From the NCBI GenBank assembly GCA_934661005.1, contig CAKUIK010000001.1, positions 62,001 through 126,000 of the forward strand: 64,000 nt of DNA, read 5' to 3'. Below, piece by piece: positions 1 to 9,047 of this stretch; within the stretch, counting starts at the first letter, position 1, and every line of letters starts with the position of its first letter. A model generated the notes under the pieces. The model was not told where the DNA came from, searched no databases, and worked only from the letters and a program-made list of their open reading frames with translations. Source of the stretch: an uncultured Slackia sp. (GTDB lineage Bacteria; Actinomycetota; Coriobacteriia; Coriobacteriales; Eggerthellaceae). Position numbers and translations under genes: made by a program.

Positions 1-215
1 AGCCACGCGCTTACGCGAGAACCGCGCAGGCCAGAGACGATCTGCTTGCCAAACAGCAGCATGAACAACGCAAAGGCCAGCCCAAAACGCAGAGTCTGGC
101 ACCACAGCGGAGAAATCTCGCCATAAGCAACCTTCATGACGACGTTGTCCGCGCCGTAGAAAATCGCCTGCAGCACAACAAATGCCGCGAATACCATGTT
201 CTTACCCTGTGTCAC
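1..215 (-). CDS. EamA/DMT-family transporter, N-terminal part only
   Basis: The gene runs off the left edge and only about 71 residues are visible. Read on the minus strand from a GTG at 215, they form two hydrophobic helices with a short polar turn containing GADNVVMKVAYGEISPLWCQ. This matches the start of EamA (drug/metabolite transporter superfamily) proteins, in which a first helix is followed by a small-residue turn, a lysine and the 'SP...LRF' entry into helix 2. The GTG is preceded by AGAGGA (225-230) at 9 nt. An in-frame ATG at 197 is the alternative start. It is divergent from the LysR gene, so it may be its target. The substrate cannot be inferred. Confidence 0.6.
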   Translation of the reverse strand, partial: MTQGKNMVFAAFVVLQAIFYGADNVVMKVAYGEISPLWCQTLRFGLAFALFMLLFGKQIVSGLRGSRVSAW

Positions 216-486
216 TTTGAGCCGTCCTCTTTCTTCAATAAGCGCAAGAAGCTTCAAGGCCTTATCGAAAAGCCTTGAAACCGCTTGCTTGTTTTGGGTG
301 TTTACGGGAACTTTTGACATCGTTTCAGCGGTCGCCATTGCCTACTTCGATCTCCCGATGATGCGTATACTACGAGGTTATTGAAATAAAGTAAAACTAG
401 AGTATTTTGTAATAGGTAAAGAGTTTCTTATACCCCGTTGATTTCACTCGTAAAGTAGGGAATCGCAGGAGAAACGGCAGGTTTTC
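216..486. promoter_or_regulatory. Divergent promoter region between EamA transporter and LysR gene
   Basis: This stretch is noncoding. A -10-like TATACT lies at 366-371 on the plus strand without a convincing -35. It is followed by the palindrome TTATTGAAATAA at 378-389, the kind of AT-rich dyad bound by LysR proteins. An inverted repeat TTCAAGGC/GCCTTGAA (253-260 and 272-279) lies in the expected leader of the minus-strand transporter. Assignment as operator or leader hairpin is inference. Confidence 0.35.
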
Positions 487-1401
487 ATGACTTCGAAGTA
501 TGAAGCCTTTGTGTTGGCGGCCGAGACAGGCAGCTTCAAAAGCACCGCGGAACAGCTTGGCTACACCCAGGCGGGCATCAGCTACATGATGAGCTCGCTC
601 GAGTCGGAAATGGGCACGGCGCTCTTCGCGCGCGACCATTCGGGCGTTCGCCTCACCGAAGACGGCCGCAACCTTTTGCCTTGGATTCAAGACGTGTGCA
701 CAAGCGAGAGAGCACTCCAAGCGCGCCTCGGTGAGGTGAGGCATTTGGAAAGCGGCACGGTGCGCGTCGCGGCATTCGCATCGACCGCCATTCGTTGGCT
801 GCCGGGCATCGTAGACGAGTTCACGCACGCCCATCCGAAAGTGGAGCTCGAATTCGCTTGCTTCGAAGACCAGAGGTCCATTGAGGACGGCGTACTACAT
901 GGCGACTTCGACTGCGGATTCGTGGTTTTGCCGCCTCAAGAGAAGTTTTTCACGATACCCCTCGTGCAAGACCCGATTTACGTTGCCCTCTCGCCGCACC
1001 ACCCGCTCGCGCAGGAGGAATATTTCTCGCGCGAGTCGCTGGCAAGCGAGCCGTATATCAAAATCCGCAACCCCGGCTACACCGAATTCGACGCGGTGTT
1101 CGACCGCCACGAAGTCGTGCCGAAAACGAGGTTCGTCATGGACAACGACTTTGCCGTTATGGGCATGGTGAACAAAGGCTTGGGCTACAGCCTGTTCCCA
1201 AAGCTCATTCTGCGCAAGGCGCCCTTCCAGCTCGCCCGCATCGAACTGGAAATTCCCACGCACCGCGAGCTTGGAATCGTCATGCGTTCGTGGGACCGCG
1301 CCTCCATGGCGGCGAAGGCGTTCGTCGAAACCGTTCGCACATGGGTCGCCGCCTGGGATGAGCGCGTGGAATTCGACGAGCGTTGGGATAACCTGGGGTA
1401 A
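487..1401 (+). CDS. LysR-family transcriptional regulator
   Basis: This 304-residue protein has the full LysR architecture. Residues 1-62 form a winged helix-turn-helix (FVLAAETGSFKSTAEQLGYT, then SYMMSSLESEMGTALFARD), and residues about 90-290 a periplasmic-binding-protein-like effector domain. The length is normal for the family. An AGG about 5 nt before the ATG and an AGGAG further upstream could serve as ribosome-binding site. It is divergent from the EamA transporter, the usual arrangement for a LysR protein controlling an adjacent exporter. A strong terminator follows. The effector cannot be deduced. Confidence 0.88.
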   Translation: MTSKYEAFVLAAETGSFKSTAEQLGYTQAGISYMMSSLESEMGTALFARDHSGVRLTEDGRNLLPWIQDVCTSERALQARLGEVRHLESGTVRVAAFASTAIRWLPGIVDEFTHAHPKVELEFACFEDQRSIEDGVLHGDFDCGFVVLPPQEKFFTIPLVQDPIYVALSPHHPLAQEEYFSRESLASEPYIKIRNPGYTEFDAVFDRHEVVPKTRFVMDNDFAVMGMVNKGLGYSLFPKLILRKAPFQLARIELEIPTHRELGIVMRSWDRASMAAKAFVETVRTWVAAWDERVEFDERWDNLG

Positions 1402-1443
1402 GGCCAGGTTGGTTTGCACCGAAAAAACTTCCCTATACGCAAT

Positions 1444-1475
1444 GCGGCCGAGGCACAATGCCCCGGCCGCGTTTT
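1444..1475 (+). terminator. Intrinsic terminator after the LysR gene
   Basis: GCGGCCG (1444-1450) pairs with CGGCCGC (1464-1470), the inner GGCA/TGCC extends the stem, and GTTTTC follows on the plus strand. Confidence 0.75.
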
Positions 1476-1558
1476 CATAGGTTTCGCCTCACCAAAGACG
1501 CCTAAGCATTATTCGGCGATGCCGCATTCTTCAACGCCCCGCATTGACGGAAACGCAT

Positions 1559-3109
1559 CTATCCCTTGTAGTCCTTGCCGACAATGACCAAATAGGACCC
1601 TTCGTAGGTATAGCTGCCGTCATTCACGGTAGGCGTGCCGCAACCGAGCAAATTGGCAATGCTCTTAGCGACGCTTTCATCGGTTCCCTTGTCATAAATC
1701 ACAAGCGTCTTGCTGTAATTGTACGAATCGGCATCGAGCGTGTTCGTCACATCGTAGCCTTTGTTCGTAAGCGCGCTCGCCGCCGTGGCAGCAACGCCCG
1801 ATACACCGCTTCCGTTTTGCACTTCGACCTGCTCACCGTGGCCATAATCGGAAAGACTCGACTCCTCGCCGCTCAAAACGGCTTGGGCAACCGCTTCTCC
1901 GCCGATGCTGCCGTCGGTCACACCGCCGTTATTCATTGAAGCCGACTCGTCGGGCGTAGGCGAAAGACCCTGGTCGATACGCTTCATCATGGCCGCCCAC
2001 GCCTCGTTGTTGCTGTATTCGTACCAACCGCCATCTTCATACGAAGACGTAGTCGGGTTCATTGTCGAGTAGATATCGGTAGACGGGTCCATGCCGCGCA
2101 TCGAATTAGCAACGGCGGCGATGTCGCTTACCGACATATCGGTGGTAACGTAATCGCAAAGTGCAGTAATGGTGCTCGCCATGGTTGCGGGATCGCTAGC
2201 CAGCAGCTTTTTCGCAATCGCGCCCAGCACCATGCGCTGGTTCGCCGCGCGATAGTAGTCGCCACCGCCGTAACCGGCGTCTTCGTATGCATGGCGGCTG
2301 CGACACAGAATAAGCGCTTGGTCGCCATTGATTGTCTGCTCTCCCGCAGACAAGCTGCCACCCGCTTCTGGGTCATCGATATCGATAGACACGTTCACAT
2401 CGACGCCGCCGAGCGCGTCAACAACAGCCTTGAAGCCATCGAAATTGATTTCCGCATAATGCGAGATTGGCACGCCCGCGAATTCCGAAACCGTTTTCAC
2501 CGCAAGCGACGGGCCGCCAAGCGCATACGCGGCATTGATTTTATTGATGCCGTAACCGTCAATATCGACCAGCGTATCGCGCTCGATGGAAACGAGCGTC
2601 ACCTTCTTTTGCTGGGGGTCGATGCGCGCAAGCATCATAGAGTCACTGCGATATGTATCGCCGAATTCGCCGCTCGCATCGCGATCTTCCGACTTGTCGG
2701 TACCCATGAGAAGCATGTAGAACGGCTCGGAAAGGGACTTGTCGACAAGCGCGCCGCGCGTTTCGTCGTCAATGCCAAAATTCAGCTTGCCGTTGAGAAT
2801 TCCCATATACGCAAGCGCCGCACCGCCGCCCACAAGCAGCACCGCGACCAGCGCGCCCACAACTCCGCCAATGATTTTCCGGCGCTTCTTCCTTGCTCGA
2901 ATGCGCGCGTATTCCGCCTGCGTAGAGTCGCGCGAAAACGACGCGGCACGCTGGCGCGTACCCGTGTCGCCGTACGCGGCGCGCGAATAGGAACGGGCGG
3001 CTGAAGCCTGGGGGCGTGACGCATCGTCATTGCGGCGCGGAGTGTTTGACCGGCGAGGCGATTCGCCTGCCGAAAAAGAATCGAAAGAGCTACGGTGCCG
3101 AGGGGCCAT
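1559..3109 (-). CDS. LCP-family (LytR-CpsA-Psr) protein with C-terminal LytR_C domain
   Basis: This 516-residue protein is predicted to attach anionic glycopolymers to peptidoglycan outside the membrane, by LCP family knowledge. A basic Ser/Arg-rich cytoplasmic tail (1-78) is followed by one membrane helix (about 79-102). The LCP domain covers about 130-300, with the phosphate-contacting arginine/aspartate cluster in DTYRSDSMMLARID and the conserved LVSIERDTLVDI. Residues about 425-516 are a LytR_C domain (VEVQNGSGVSGVA to the end). AAGGAG sits 7 nt before the ATG. A paralogue without LytR_C lies directly upstream, separated by a terminator, so the two are probably transcribed separately. Confidence 0.9.
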   Translation of the reverse strand: MAPRHRSSFDSFSAGESPRRSNTPRRNDDASRPQASAARSYSRAAYGDTGTRQRAASFSRDSTQAEYARIRARKKRRKIIGGVVGALVAVLLVGGGAALAYMGILNGKLNFGIDDETRGALVDKSLSEPFYMLLMGTDKSEDRDASGEFGDTYRSDSMMLARIDPQQKKVTLVSIERDTLVDIDGYGINKINAAYALGGPSLAVKTVSEFAGVPISHYAEINFDGFKAVVDALGGVDVNVSIDIDDPEAGGSLSAGEQTINGDQALILCRSRHAYEDAGYGGGDYYRAANQRMVLGAIAKKLLASDPATMASTITALCDYVTTDMSVSDIAAVANSMRGMDPSTDIYSTMNPTTSSYEDGGWYEYSNNEAWAAMMKRIDQGLSPTPDESASMNNGGVTDGSIGGEAVAQAVLSGEESSLSDYGHGEQVEVQNGSGVSGVAATAASALTNKGYDVTNTLDADSYNYSKTLVIYDKGTDESVAKSIANLLGCGTPTVNDGSYTYEGSYLVIVGKDYKG

Positions 3110-3254
3110 GGGTTTGCTCCTTGCTATCGAACGTCTAAAAGCGGCGCGCCCAACGAACGCGCAAAACGAATAATTATGCTATCAGGCAAGATAAGCGCTG
3201 CGCGGACAATTCTACAAAAGCCCATAGCACTGAAAACCTCCTGAAAGGTTCCCC

Positions 3255-3282
3255 ATGAAAAAAGGCGGCCAAAGCCGCCTTT
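3255..3282 (-). terminator. Intrinsic terminator after the second LCP gene
   Basis: On the minus strand AAAGGCGGC and GCCGCCTTT form a 9-bp stem with a TTTG loop, followed by a T tract. It starts 12 nt after the stop codon of the 3294-4751 gene. Confidence 0.85.
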
Positions 3283-3293
3283 GATCTTTGTCG

Positions 3294-4751
3294 TTAATAT
3301 GCGCTGCCAGCTGAACTCGATGCGCCGTCATATGCGCTCGCTCCACCGCCCGATGCGCCGTCGCCCCCATACGCCGAACCGGCGCCTGAGGCATCGTAGC
3401 CATAGCCGTAATCGGAAGAGCCCGATGCCGCATAACCCGAACCGGACCCAGCACTTTCGTAACCATAGCTCGTGCCGGAACCGTAGCCAGAACCCGCGCT
3501 CGAATCGTAGCCGCCATAACTCGATCCGCCCGATGAAGAGCTCGACCCCGAAAGCAGGCCGCCTGTTTCCTGAACACCGGTCACGGTTCCATCAAGGGTT
3601 CCACCAGTATTGGAGTTGCGCTCCTCATCTTCATACGGCGGCAAACCGGCATCAACGCGTTCCATCATTTTGCGCCAGGCATTGTTGTCGCTGTATTCGT
3701 ACCAAATATTGTTTTCGTACGACGAATATGTGGGGTTCATCGCCGACCAAATATCGTTGTCGACATCGATTCCGCGCATATCGGTAGCAACGGAAATAAT
3801 GTCAGACACTTCCATGTCGGTCGTGATGTATTCAGCCATGGCGGAAAGCGTGTTAGTCATGGTAACAACGTCGGCGGACATAAGCTTTTTCGCGATTGCA
3901 CCGAGCACCATACGCTGATTGGCCATGCGGTAATAGTCGCCCGAACCATAATCGTCGTATGCGTGGCGGCTGCGGCATAGAATAAGCGCCTGGTCGCCAT
4001 TGAGCGTTTGCTGGCCCGCTTCAACGCGGCCGCCTGCTTCGTCATCGTCAATAGTCATGGGAACGTCAACATCAATGCCGCCCAACCCGTCGACCGCGGC
4101 CTTGAAACCGTCGAAGTCAACGGATACGTAGTGCGAAATTGGCACGCCGGCAAACTTGGAAATCGTGCTCACGACGAGCGGAGCGCCGCCATACGATGCA
4201 GCGGCATTAAGCTTGTTCGGACCATAGCCTTCGATGTTCACATAGGTATCGCGCTCGATTGACACGAGCGCAACGGTTTTCTGGGTGGGATCGATACGGG
4301 CCAAAATCATTGAGTCGCTGCGGAACGTATCACCCGCGAACTCGGCGCTCTGCTCGCGTTCCTCAGATTTATCAACGCCCATAATAAGGCAATAGAACGG
4401 CTCGCCCGGCTGCACCGTTTCGCTCGAAAGGGAAGCTTTCAATTCGTCCGACACATCTGCATGAAGCTTGTCGCCAATGGAATTCATGTAGACGACGCCG
4501 GCAAATGCCGCGCCGCCCACAAGAAGGGTCAAGGCCAGCACCACGATAAGTGCGATAATGGGGCCTCGGCTGTGTTTTTTGGGCGGTTGATAGAAATCGC
4601 GCGAGTAAGCCTGCGCACCATAGCCTGCTCCCGCAGGGGCACCCATGGAAGCGTACGTGTTTGCGCCGCGAGCATTGCGGCGTACGGAGACAGGACGCAT
4701 CCCTTGGGGAGCGGCGCCCTGGTTTTGGGGTGTGTTTTTGCGTTTATTCAT
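3294..4751 (-). CDS. LCP-family protein with Gly/Ser/Tyr-rich extracellular tail
   Basis: A 485-residue LCP glycopolymer transferase paralogous to the 1559-3109 protein. The start is set at the ATG at 4751 (MNKRKNTPQN); longer starts add an unlikely N-terminus. A basic tail, a membrane helix (about 64-87) and an LCP domain (about 110-300, with DTFRSDSMILARID and LVSIERDTYVNI) are present. Instead of LytR_C, the last ~100 residues are a low-complexity tail of Gly, Ser, Tyr and Ala (for example SSYGGYDSSAGSGYGSG). Such a tail outside the membrane is unusual. It could be a wall-spanning spacer, but that is inference. Confidence 0.88.
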   Translation of the reverse strand: MNKRKNTPQNQGAAPQGMRPVSVRRNARGANTYASMGAPAGAGYGAQAYSRDFYQPPKKHSRGPIIALIVVLALTLLVGGAAFAGVVYMNSIGDKLHADVSDELKASLSSETVQPGEPFYCLIMGVDKSEEREQSAEFAGDTFRSDSMILARIDPTQKTVALVSIERDTYVNIEGYGPNKLNAAASYGGAPLVVSTISKFAGVPISHYVSVDFDGFKAAVDGLGGIDVDVPMTIDDDEAGGRVEAGQQTLNGDQALILCRSRHAYDDYGSGDYYRMANQRMVLGAIAKKLMSADVVTMTNTLSAMAEYITTDMEVSDIISVATDMRGIDVDNDIWSAMNPTYSSYENNIWYEYSDNNAWRKMMERVDAGLPPYEDEERNSNTGGTLDGTVTGVQETGGLLSGSSSSSGGSSYGGYDSSAGSGYGSGTSYGYESAGSGSGYAASGSSDYGYGYDASGAGSAYGGDGASGGGASAYDGASSSAGSAY

Positions 4752-4889
4752 GCAGCGTATTATCGCCCCTTTCGAGGTCAACAACCAAAAGCACATGCAA
4801 GTGTTCGAAACCTTAACATAACCTCACAACAAAGCTGAATACCGAAAATTGCGCTCGATGTCCCAAACTCTTTTGAAGAAAGCAAGCCG

Positions 4890-4920
4890 TTACCTTTCTG
4901 GCCGCTCGACGCGCTACACT
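4890..4920 (+). promoter_or_regulatory. Candidate promoter for the polysaccharide deacetylase
   Basis: TACACT at 4915-4920 as -10 and TTACCT at 4890-4895 as -35, 19 bp apart. It lies upstream of the GTG at 4972, which argues against the longer reading frame starting at 4849. Confidence 0.35.
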
Positions 4921-4971
4921 GAAGGTGCCACAAACGCCGAATATAAGCCGCCTATTACCCGAGGAGCGAGA

Positions 4972-6483
4972 GTGTCGCACCATAACGACTTTCCCGATAA
5001 CCACGATATGCAACGCACGCGCACGCATGCTCGCCCTCGCCCGGCCCAAAAATCAATCGCGTCGCAAGCGAAAAGCCAAGCACCCGCAAACCGCGCCGAC
5101 GCGCAGTCTCCCTCCAACGCGCGCCCTCGCCCGAACGAGCCGCGCATGCCACGCAAGCAGCCCCCTGCCGAGCCGGGCACGACGCGCAAGCAACCTCCCG
5201 CTGAACTGGGCATGCCCTGCAACCAGGCTTCCACCGGCTCGCGCACGCCCCACGAACAAACTGCCGCCGATTCGCGCACGTCCCGCAACCAGAAGCCCGC
5301 CGCCCGAACAATGGATCCAAGCAAGCCCCCGAAAGCGGCAATCGCCATCGTTGGCACCTGCCTCGTGCTTGCGCTCGTCGCTTTCGGCATCGTGCATTGG
5401 CAAAGCACCAAACCTATCGACATCATAGTGAACGGACAAGCACTGCAGCTGCCGCGCGCCGCAACCGTGAACGACGCATTCGAGGCAGCGGGGTCGCCTG
5501 CAACGGCGGGCAATATGCTCGATATTGACGGCGAGCTGTTGCAAGAAGGCGGCGGCACGGCCTATTCAGCAACGCTCGACGGACAGGCGCTCGACCCCAT
5601 CACCGCCGCCGCCACACCACTCGACGGGCATGCAAGCCTCGACTTCTCAAATGGGGCCGACGTCGAAGAGCCGTCTCACGTCGCCGAAAACCAGCCCCTC
5701 GCGCATGGCGTTCAAGATATTGGCCACGGGCCGCTGCACATCATCGCCCAGCAAGGCCAAAATGGCTCAGGCACGATCAAAACGGGTGAAGTCTCCGGAA
5801 AACAGCAGGTCATCGAAGTGGCAAGTGAACCCGTCGATACCGTTATGAAACGCTGCTACCCCGACACGGGGGGCGAGAAGGTCGTGGCGCTCACCTTTGA
5901 TGACGGTCCATGGGACGACACCAACGAGTTGCTCGACGTGCTGCGCGACAATGGAGCGAAAGCAACGTTCTTCACCGTTGGCAATCGAATTTCGGGCAGC
6001 GGAGTCGATATCGTGAAACGCGAAGTTGCAGAAGGCCACCAAGTCGCGACCCACACATGGGACCACGCTGCCGGCGAGGGCCAAAGCGTGAATCTCTCTT
6101 ATATGAGCGCCGAACAACAGCGCGAAGAGGTCACGAAGGGCTTTCAAGCGATTGAAGACGCCACCGGGCAAAAGCCAAGCTTCGTGATGCGCGCGCCCGG
6201 AGGCAACTTCCCCACTGAGGTATGGAGCAACGTTGAAGACCTCATTGTGGCCGACATCGGATGGGACGTTGACACCACCGACTGGAAGCGACCAGAGGCA
6301 AGCCGCATCGCGGCGGCGCTTTCCCGGGTTACGCCTGGCGATATCGTGCTCATGCATGATGGCGGAGGAAATCGAGAGAACACCATCAAGGGCCTGCGCA
6401 TCGCTCTGCCGAAACTTGTACACGACGGCTGGAAGTTCGTCACAATCGACGAGCTCATGAAATACCCCACGAAGGACAGTTAA
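4972..6483 (+). CDS. Membrane-anchored polysaccharide deacetylase (NodB domain)
   Basis: 503 residues from the GTG at 4972, chosen because GAGGAG (4961-4966) precedes it by 5 nt and a promoter-like sequence lies just upstream. A Pro/Arg/Gln-rich cytoplasmic region with imperfect repeats (RKQPPAEPG, RKQPPAELG) is followed by a membrane helix (about 120-142). Next comes a DUF348-like ubiquitin-fold segment (IDIIVNGQALQLPRAATVND). The NodB domain (about 300-495) has all motifs: TFDDGP (motif 1, metal Asp), THTWDH (metal His), RAPGGN, DTTDW and LMHDGG. It likely removes acetyl groups from peptidoglycan or a wall polymer outside the cell. The LCP neighbours fit a wall-modification role. Confidence 0.88.
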   Translation: MSHHNDFPDNHDMQRTRTHARPRPAQKSIASQAKSQAPANRADAQSPSNARPRPNEPRMPRKQPPAEPGTTRKQPPAELGMPCNQASTGSRTPHEQTAADSRTSRNQKPAARTMDPSKPPKAAIAIVGTCLVLALVAFGIVHWQSTKPIDIIVNGQALQLPRAATVNDAFEAAGSPATAGNMLDIDGELLQEGGGTAYSATLDGQALDPITAAATPLDGHASLDFSNGADVEEPSHVAENQPLAHGVQDIGHGPLHIIAQQGQNGSGTIKTGEVSGKQQVIEVASEPVDTVMKRCYPDTGGEKVVALTFDDGPWDDTNELLDVLRDNGAKATFFTVGNRISGSGVDIVKREVAEGHQVATHTWDHAAGEGQSVNLSYMSAEQQREEVTKGFQAIEDATGQKPSFVMRAPGGNFPTEVWSNVEDLIVADIGWDVDTTDWKRPEASRIAAALSRVTPGDIVLMHDGGGNRENTIKGLRIALPKLVHDGWKFVTIDELMKYPTKDS

Positions 6484-6528
6484 GCGGACTTACGCTTAGC
6501 GCCTATAATTGCCTGCGCCCATAAACAC

Positions 6529-6561
6529 AAATGGCGGCCTCGAAGCACGAGGCCGCCATTT
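6529..6561. terminator. Bidirectional terminator between convergent genes
   Basis: A perfect 14-bp stem (AAATGGCGGCCTCG with its complement) and a 5-nt loop, flanked by A and T tracts on both sides. It serves the deacetylase on the plus strand and the sigma-54 activator on the minus strand. Confidence 0.9.
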
Positions 6562-6564
6562 GTT

Positions 6565-8970
6565 TTACTCGATTTCAATCGAGGTTTTCACCTTGATGCC
6601 AACTTCAGCCATGCGCTTGCGAAGCGCGGCATACGGCACGCCCAAATGTTCCGCCGCCAAAAGCAAATCGCCATCGGCCCCTCGAATCGCCTTGACGATG
6701 CGTGCGCGATCGGCCTCTGCCGGATCGTCATCTTGAGGAAATGCGCTCGAGGTTCCGGCAGGGAACCCCGCGCTTGAGGCAGCAGAAAAAGCAGCATCCT
6801 GGTCTTGCCCCGAATACGATTCCCCCGATTGCCAACCCGCCGAAATCTCACTCGCCCCATCGGCCGCGCGCAATCCAAAACCGGCCATCGCATCGAAGCC
6901 GCCGCCGTACGGAGCCGCACCGCCGAAGGGCGACGTCTCAGAAGCAGCCTCGCCAAAAGGAGCCGACGCCTGGTAGCCATATCCTACCGCCGACGGCCTA
7001 TCGTACGCTCCCGCCCCAGCGCGCTCGAACGCCGTCGAAGGCGAATACATACCCGTTGGCAAGCCCGCGCCCGCGGACGGCATACGTCCAGACTGCCCAG
7101 CGACCGCCGCCATCGAGAGCGCCGGGCCCTCAAACGACATGCCCACCGATACGGCGTTCGCGACATGAACGGGCAAATCTTCGAGGGTCACCTTGGCACC
7201 CTCTCCCGCCATAATAAGGCTGCGCTCGACAACGTTGCGCAGCTCTCGCACATTGCCGGGCCAGGTGTAATTCGCAAGCGCTTTCATAACGTCTTCGGGC
7301 AGAGGAGTGCACGGCAGACGAAGCGAGTCCGACAAATCGCGATTGAAGTGCTCAACCAGCAAGGCCACGTCGCCCTCGCGCTCGCGCAAAGGCGGCAGGG
7401 AGATTTCCACCATACTCAGGCGATAATACAAATCGGCACGGAAACGGCGCTCGTTAATAAGGCTTCGAACGTTCTGATTCGTGGCAGCAAGAAAACGCAC
7501 GTCAAGCTGATGCGGCTCGGTCGACCCAAGGCGCGTGACGCTTTGTTCCTGAATGACGCGCAGCAAGCCCACCTGTAAATCGAGGGGCATTTCGCCAATC
7601 TCGTCCAAAAACAGCGTTCCGCCTTCGGCCGCTTCAATCTTTCCGATTGAACCGCCTTCTTTAGCTCCCGTAAACGCGCCAGCCTCGTAACCAAACAGCT
7701 CAGCCGCGAAGAGGTCACGGGGAATCGCCCCGCAATTGATTGCGACAAACGGCCCCTTGCGTCCAGACATACGATGCAGCGCTCGCGCCACGACCTCTTT
7801 GCCCGCACCCGTCTCGCCCAAAAGCAAGACATTGGTCTTAATGGGCGCCACCTTGCGAACGAGCTTATCGACCTTGCCCCATGCGGGCGATTCGCCAATA
7901 TAGTCGACAACGTCTTTCGCCGAAGCGCGGCCAAGCGACTTGCGGCTCCCCTCTGCGCGAGTTCCTCCCCCGTTCGATGCCTGGCCCTTTCCCGACTTTG
8001 AAGAAGAGTCAACCCCAACGGACGGCACATCGAACACGCACACAACGAACGAGAGCCCATTGCCGACGTCGACCGCCGACCGATTCAAAAGCGCCAATTC
8101 GCGCTCTTCTTTCTTTCGCCCCTCCTTGAATACCACGGGCAAGGGCTCGCCTTCTTTCACGGGCGACTCGAGCACGTATTTCACGCCCGTCTTCTTCGAG
8201 AGGTAAGCGGAAAGCGATTGGGACCCATAGGAAAACGTCTCATAACGAGGAATATAAGAATGCATCGCCTCGTTCGCAATAAGCACGTTGCCACGCCTAT
8301 CGAGGACGAGCACCGGCTGGGACATAAGGCGGACGAGCGGCTTGAAAAACTCCGCCGTCGATAGCTTCGCCCACATGCCACGACCGGCAAGGAAGAGTTC
8401 ATTGGCCAAATCGACCGCTGTCGCGCACATATCAAGGGCGCATTCGGGAAGCATGCCAAACGGATTATTGAGATTCATGGCGCCGAAATACACTCCTCGA
8501 TTATCGAGGAAGGGGGCGCTCACGCCAGAATAGGTTTGAGAAATGGCCCTATACTGCTCGAAGCCATCGGCGCGTACGGGCTTCTTCTCGTAAGGAACAA
8601 TGGTCGCGTTTCCCGTTCCCACGACTTCCTCAAGCACGTAGGTGCCAAAGGTGCGCGGGTAGTAGCTCAAAGGGGACTGGAAACCGAACACGAAGCTTTC
8701 CTGATCCATGAGCGAGACGTTGCAATTCAGCAAAGCCACCAACATGCGCATAACCGGCATGTTTGCCGCCAGGGAATGCGCGTAAGCCCGCTGCTTTTCG
8801 GCAAGTAGCTTCTCATCCATAGAGGGAAAGTCGCTCGACCAAGGATTCACGCCCGCCGCTCGGCAGCGCTTCCATGAACGCGCGATTTCGGGGCGAACAA
8901 CGTTCTCGTCGATTTCGCCCGTCGCGATAAATCTGCGCCATGCCTCAACCTGGCTTTTCTGATCGTACAT
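6565..8970 (-). CDS. Sigma-54-dependent activator (AcoR-like enhancer-binding protein)
   Basis: About 801 residues from the ATG at 8970 (AAGGGG 5 nt upstream); an in-frame GTG at 8976 is the alternative. The N-terminal ~320 residues resemble the GAF/PAS sensory region of AcoR-type activators. The AAA+ domain carries Walker A GETGAGKE (near 384), the sigma-54-contacting GAFTGA loop (near 428) and Walker [15 protein letters not shown] Fis-type HTH ends the protein ([19 protein letters not shown]). Between AAA+ and HTH lies an odd ~130-residue linker rich in Gly, Ala, Ser and Tyr. It is 77 nt downstream of rpoN on the same strand, so the two are probably co-transcribed. The effector is unknown. 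Confidence 0.93.
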   Translation of the reverse strand: MYDQKSQVEAWRRFIATGEIDENVVRPEIARSWKRCRAAGVNPWSSDFPSMDEKLLAEKQRAYAHSLAANMPVMRMLVALLNCNVSLMDQESFVFGFQSPLSYYPRTFGTYVLEEVVGTGNATIVPYEKKPVRADGFEQYRAISQTYSGVSAPFLDNRGVYFGAMNLNNPFGMLPECALDMCATAVDLANELFLAGRGMWAKLSTAEFFKPLVRLMSQPVLVLDRRGNVLIANEAMHSYIPRYETFSYGSQSLSAYLSKKTGVKYVLESPVKEGEPLPVVFKEGRKKEERELALLNRSAVDVGNGLSFVVCVFDVPSVGVDSSSKSGKGQASNGGGTRAEGSRKSLGRASAKDVVDYIGESPAWGKVDKLVRKVAPIKTNVLLLGETGAGKEVVARALHRMSGRKGPFVAINCGAIPRDLFAAELFGYEAGAFTGAKEGGSIGKIEAAEGGTLFLDEIGEMPLDLQVGLLRVIQEQSVTRLGSTEPHQLDVRFLAATNQNVRSLINERRFRADLYYRLSMVEISLPPLREREGDVALLVEHFNRDLSDSLRLPCTPLPEDVMKALANYTWPGNVRELRNVVERSLIMAGEGAKVTLEDLPVHVANAVSVGMSFEGPALSMAAVAGQSGRMPSAGAGLPTGMYSPSTAFERAGAGAYDRPSAVGYGYQASAPFGEAASETSPFGGAAPYGGGFDAMAGFGLRAADGASEISAGWQSGESYSGQDQDAAFSAASSAGFPAGTSSAFPQDDDPAEADRARIVKAIRGADGDLLLAAEHLGVPYAALRKRMAEVGIKVKTSIEIE

Positions 8971-9047
8971 CGACACCCCTTCTTCTCCATTACCCCTATG
9001 CGGGCTCCCCCAATTGGCTCATCGTCCCGCAACGTCGCGCGCGTCCG

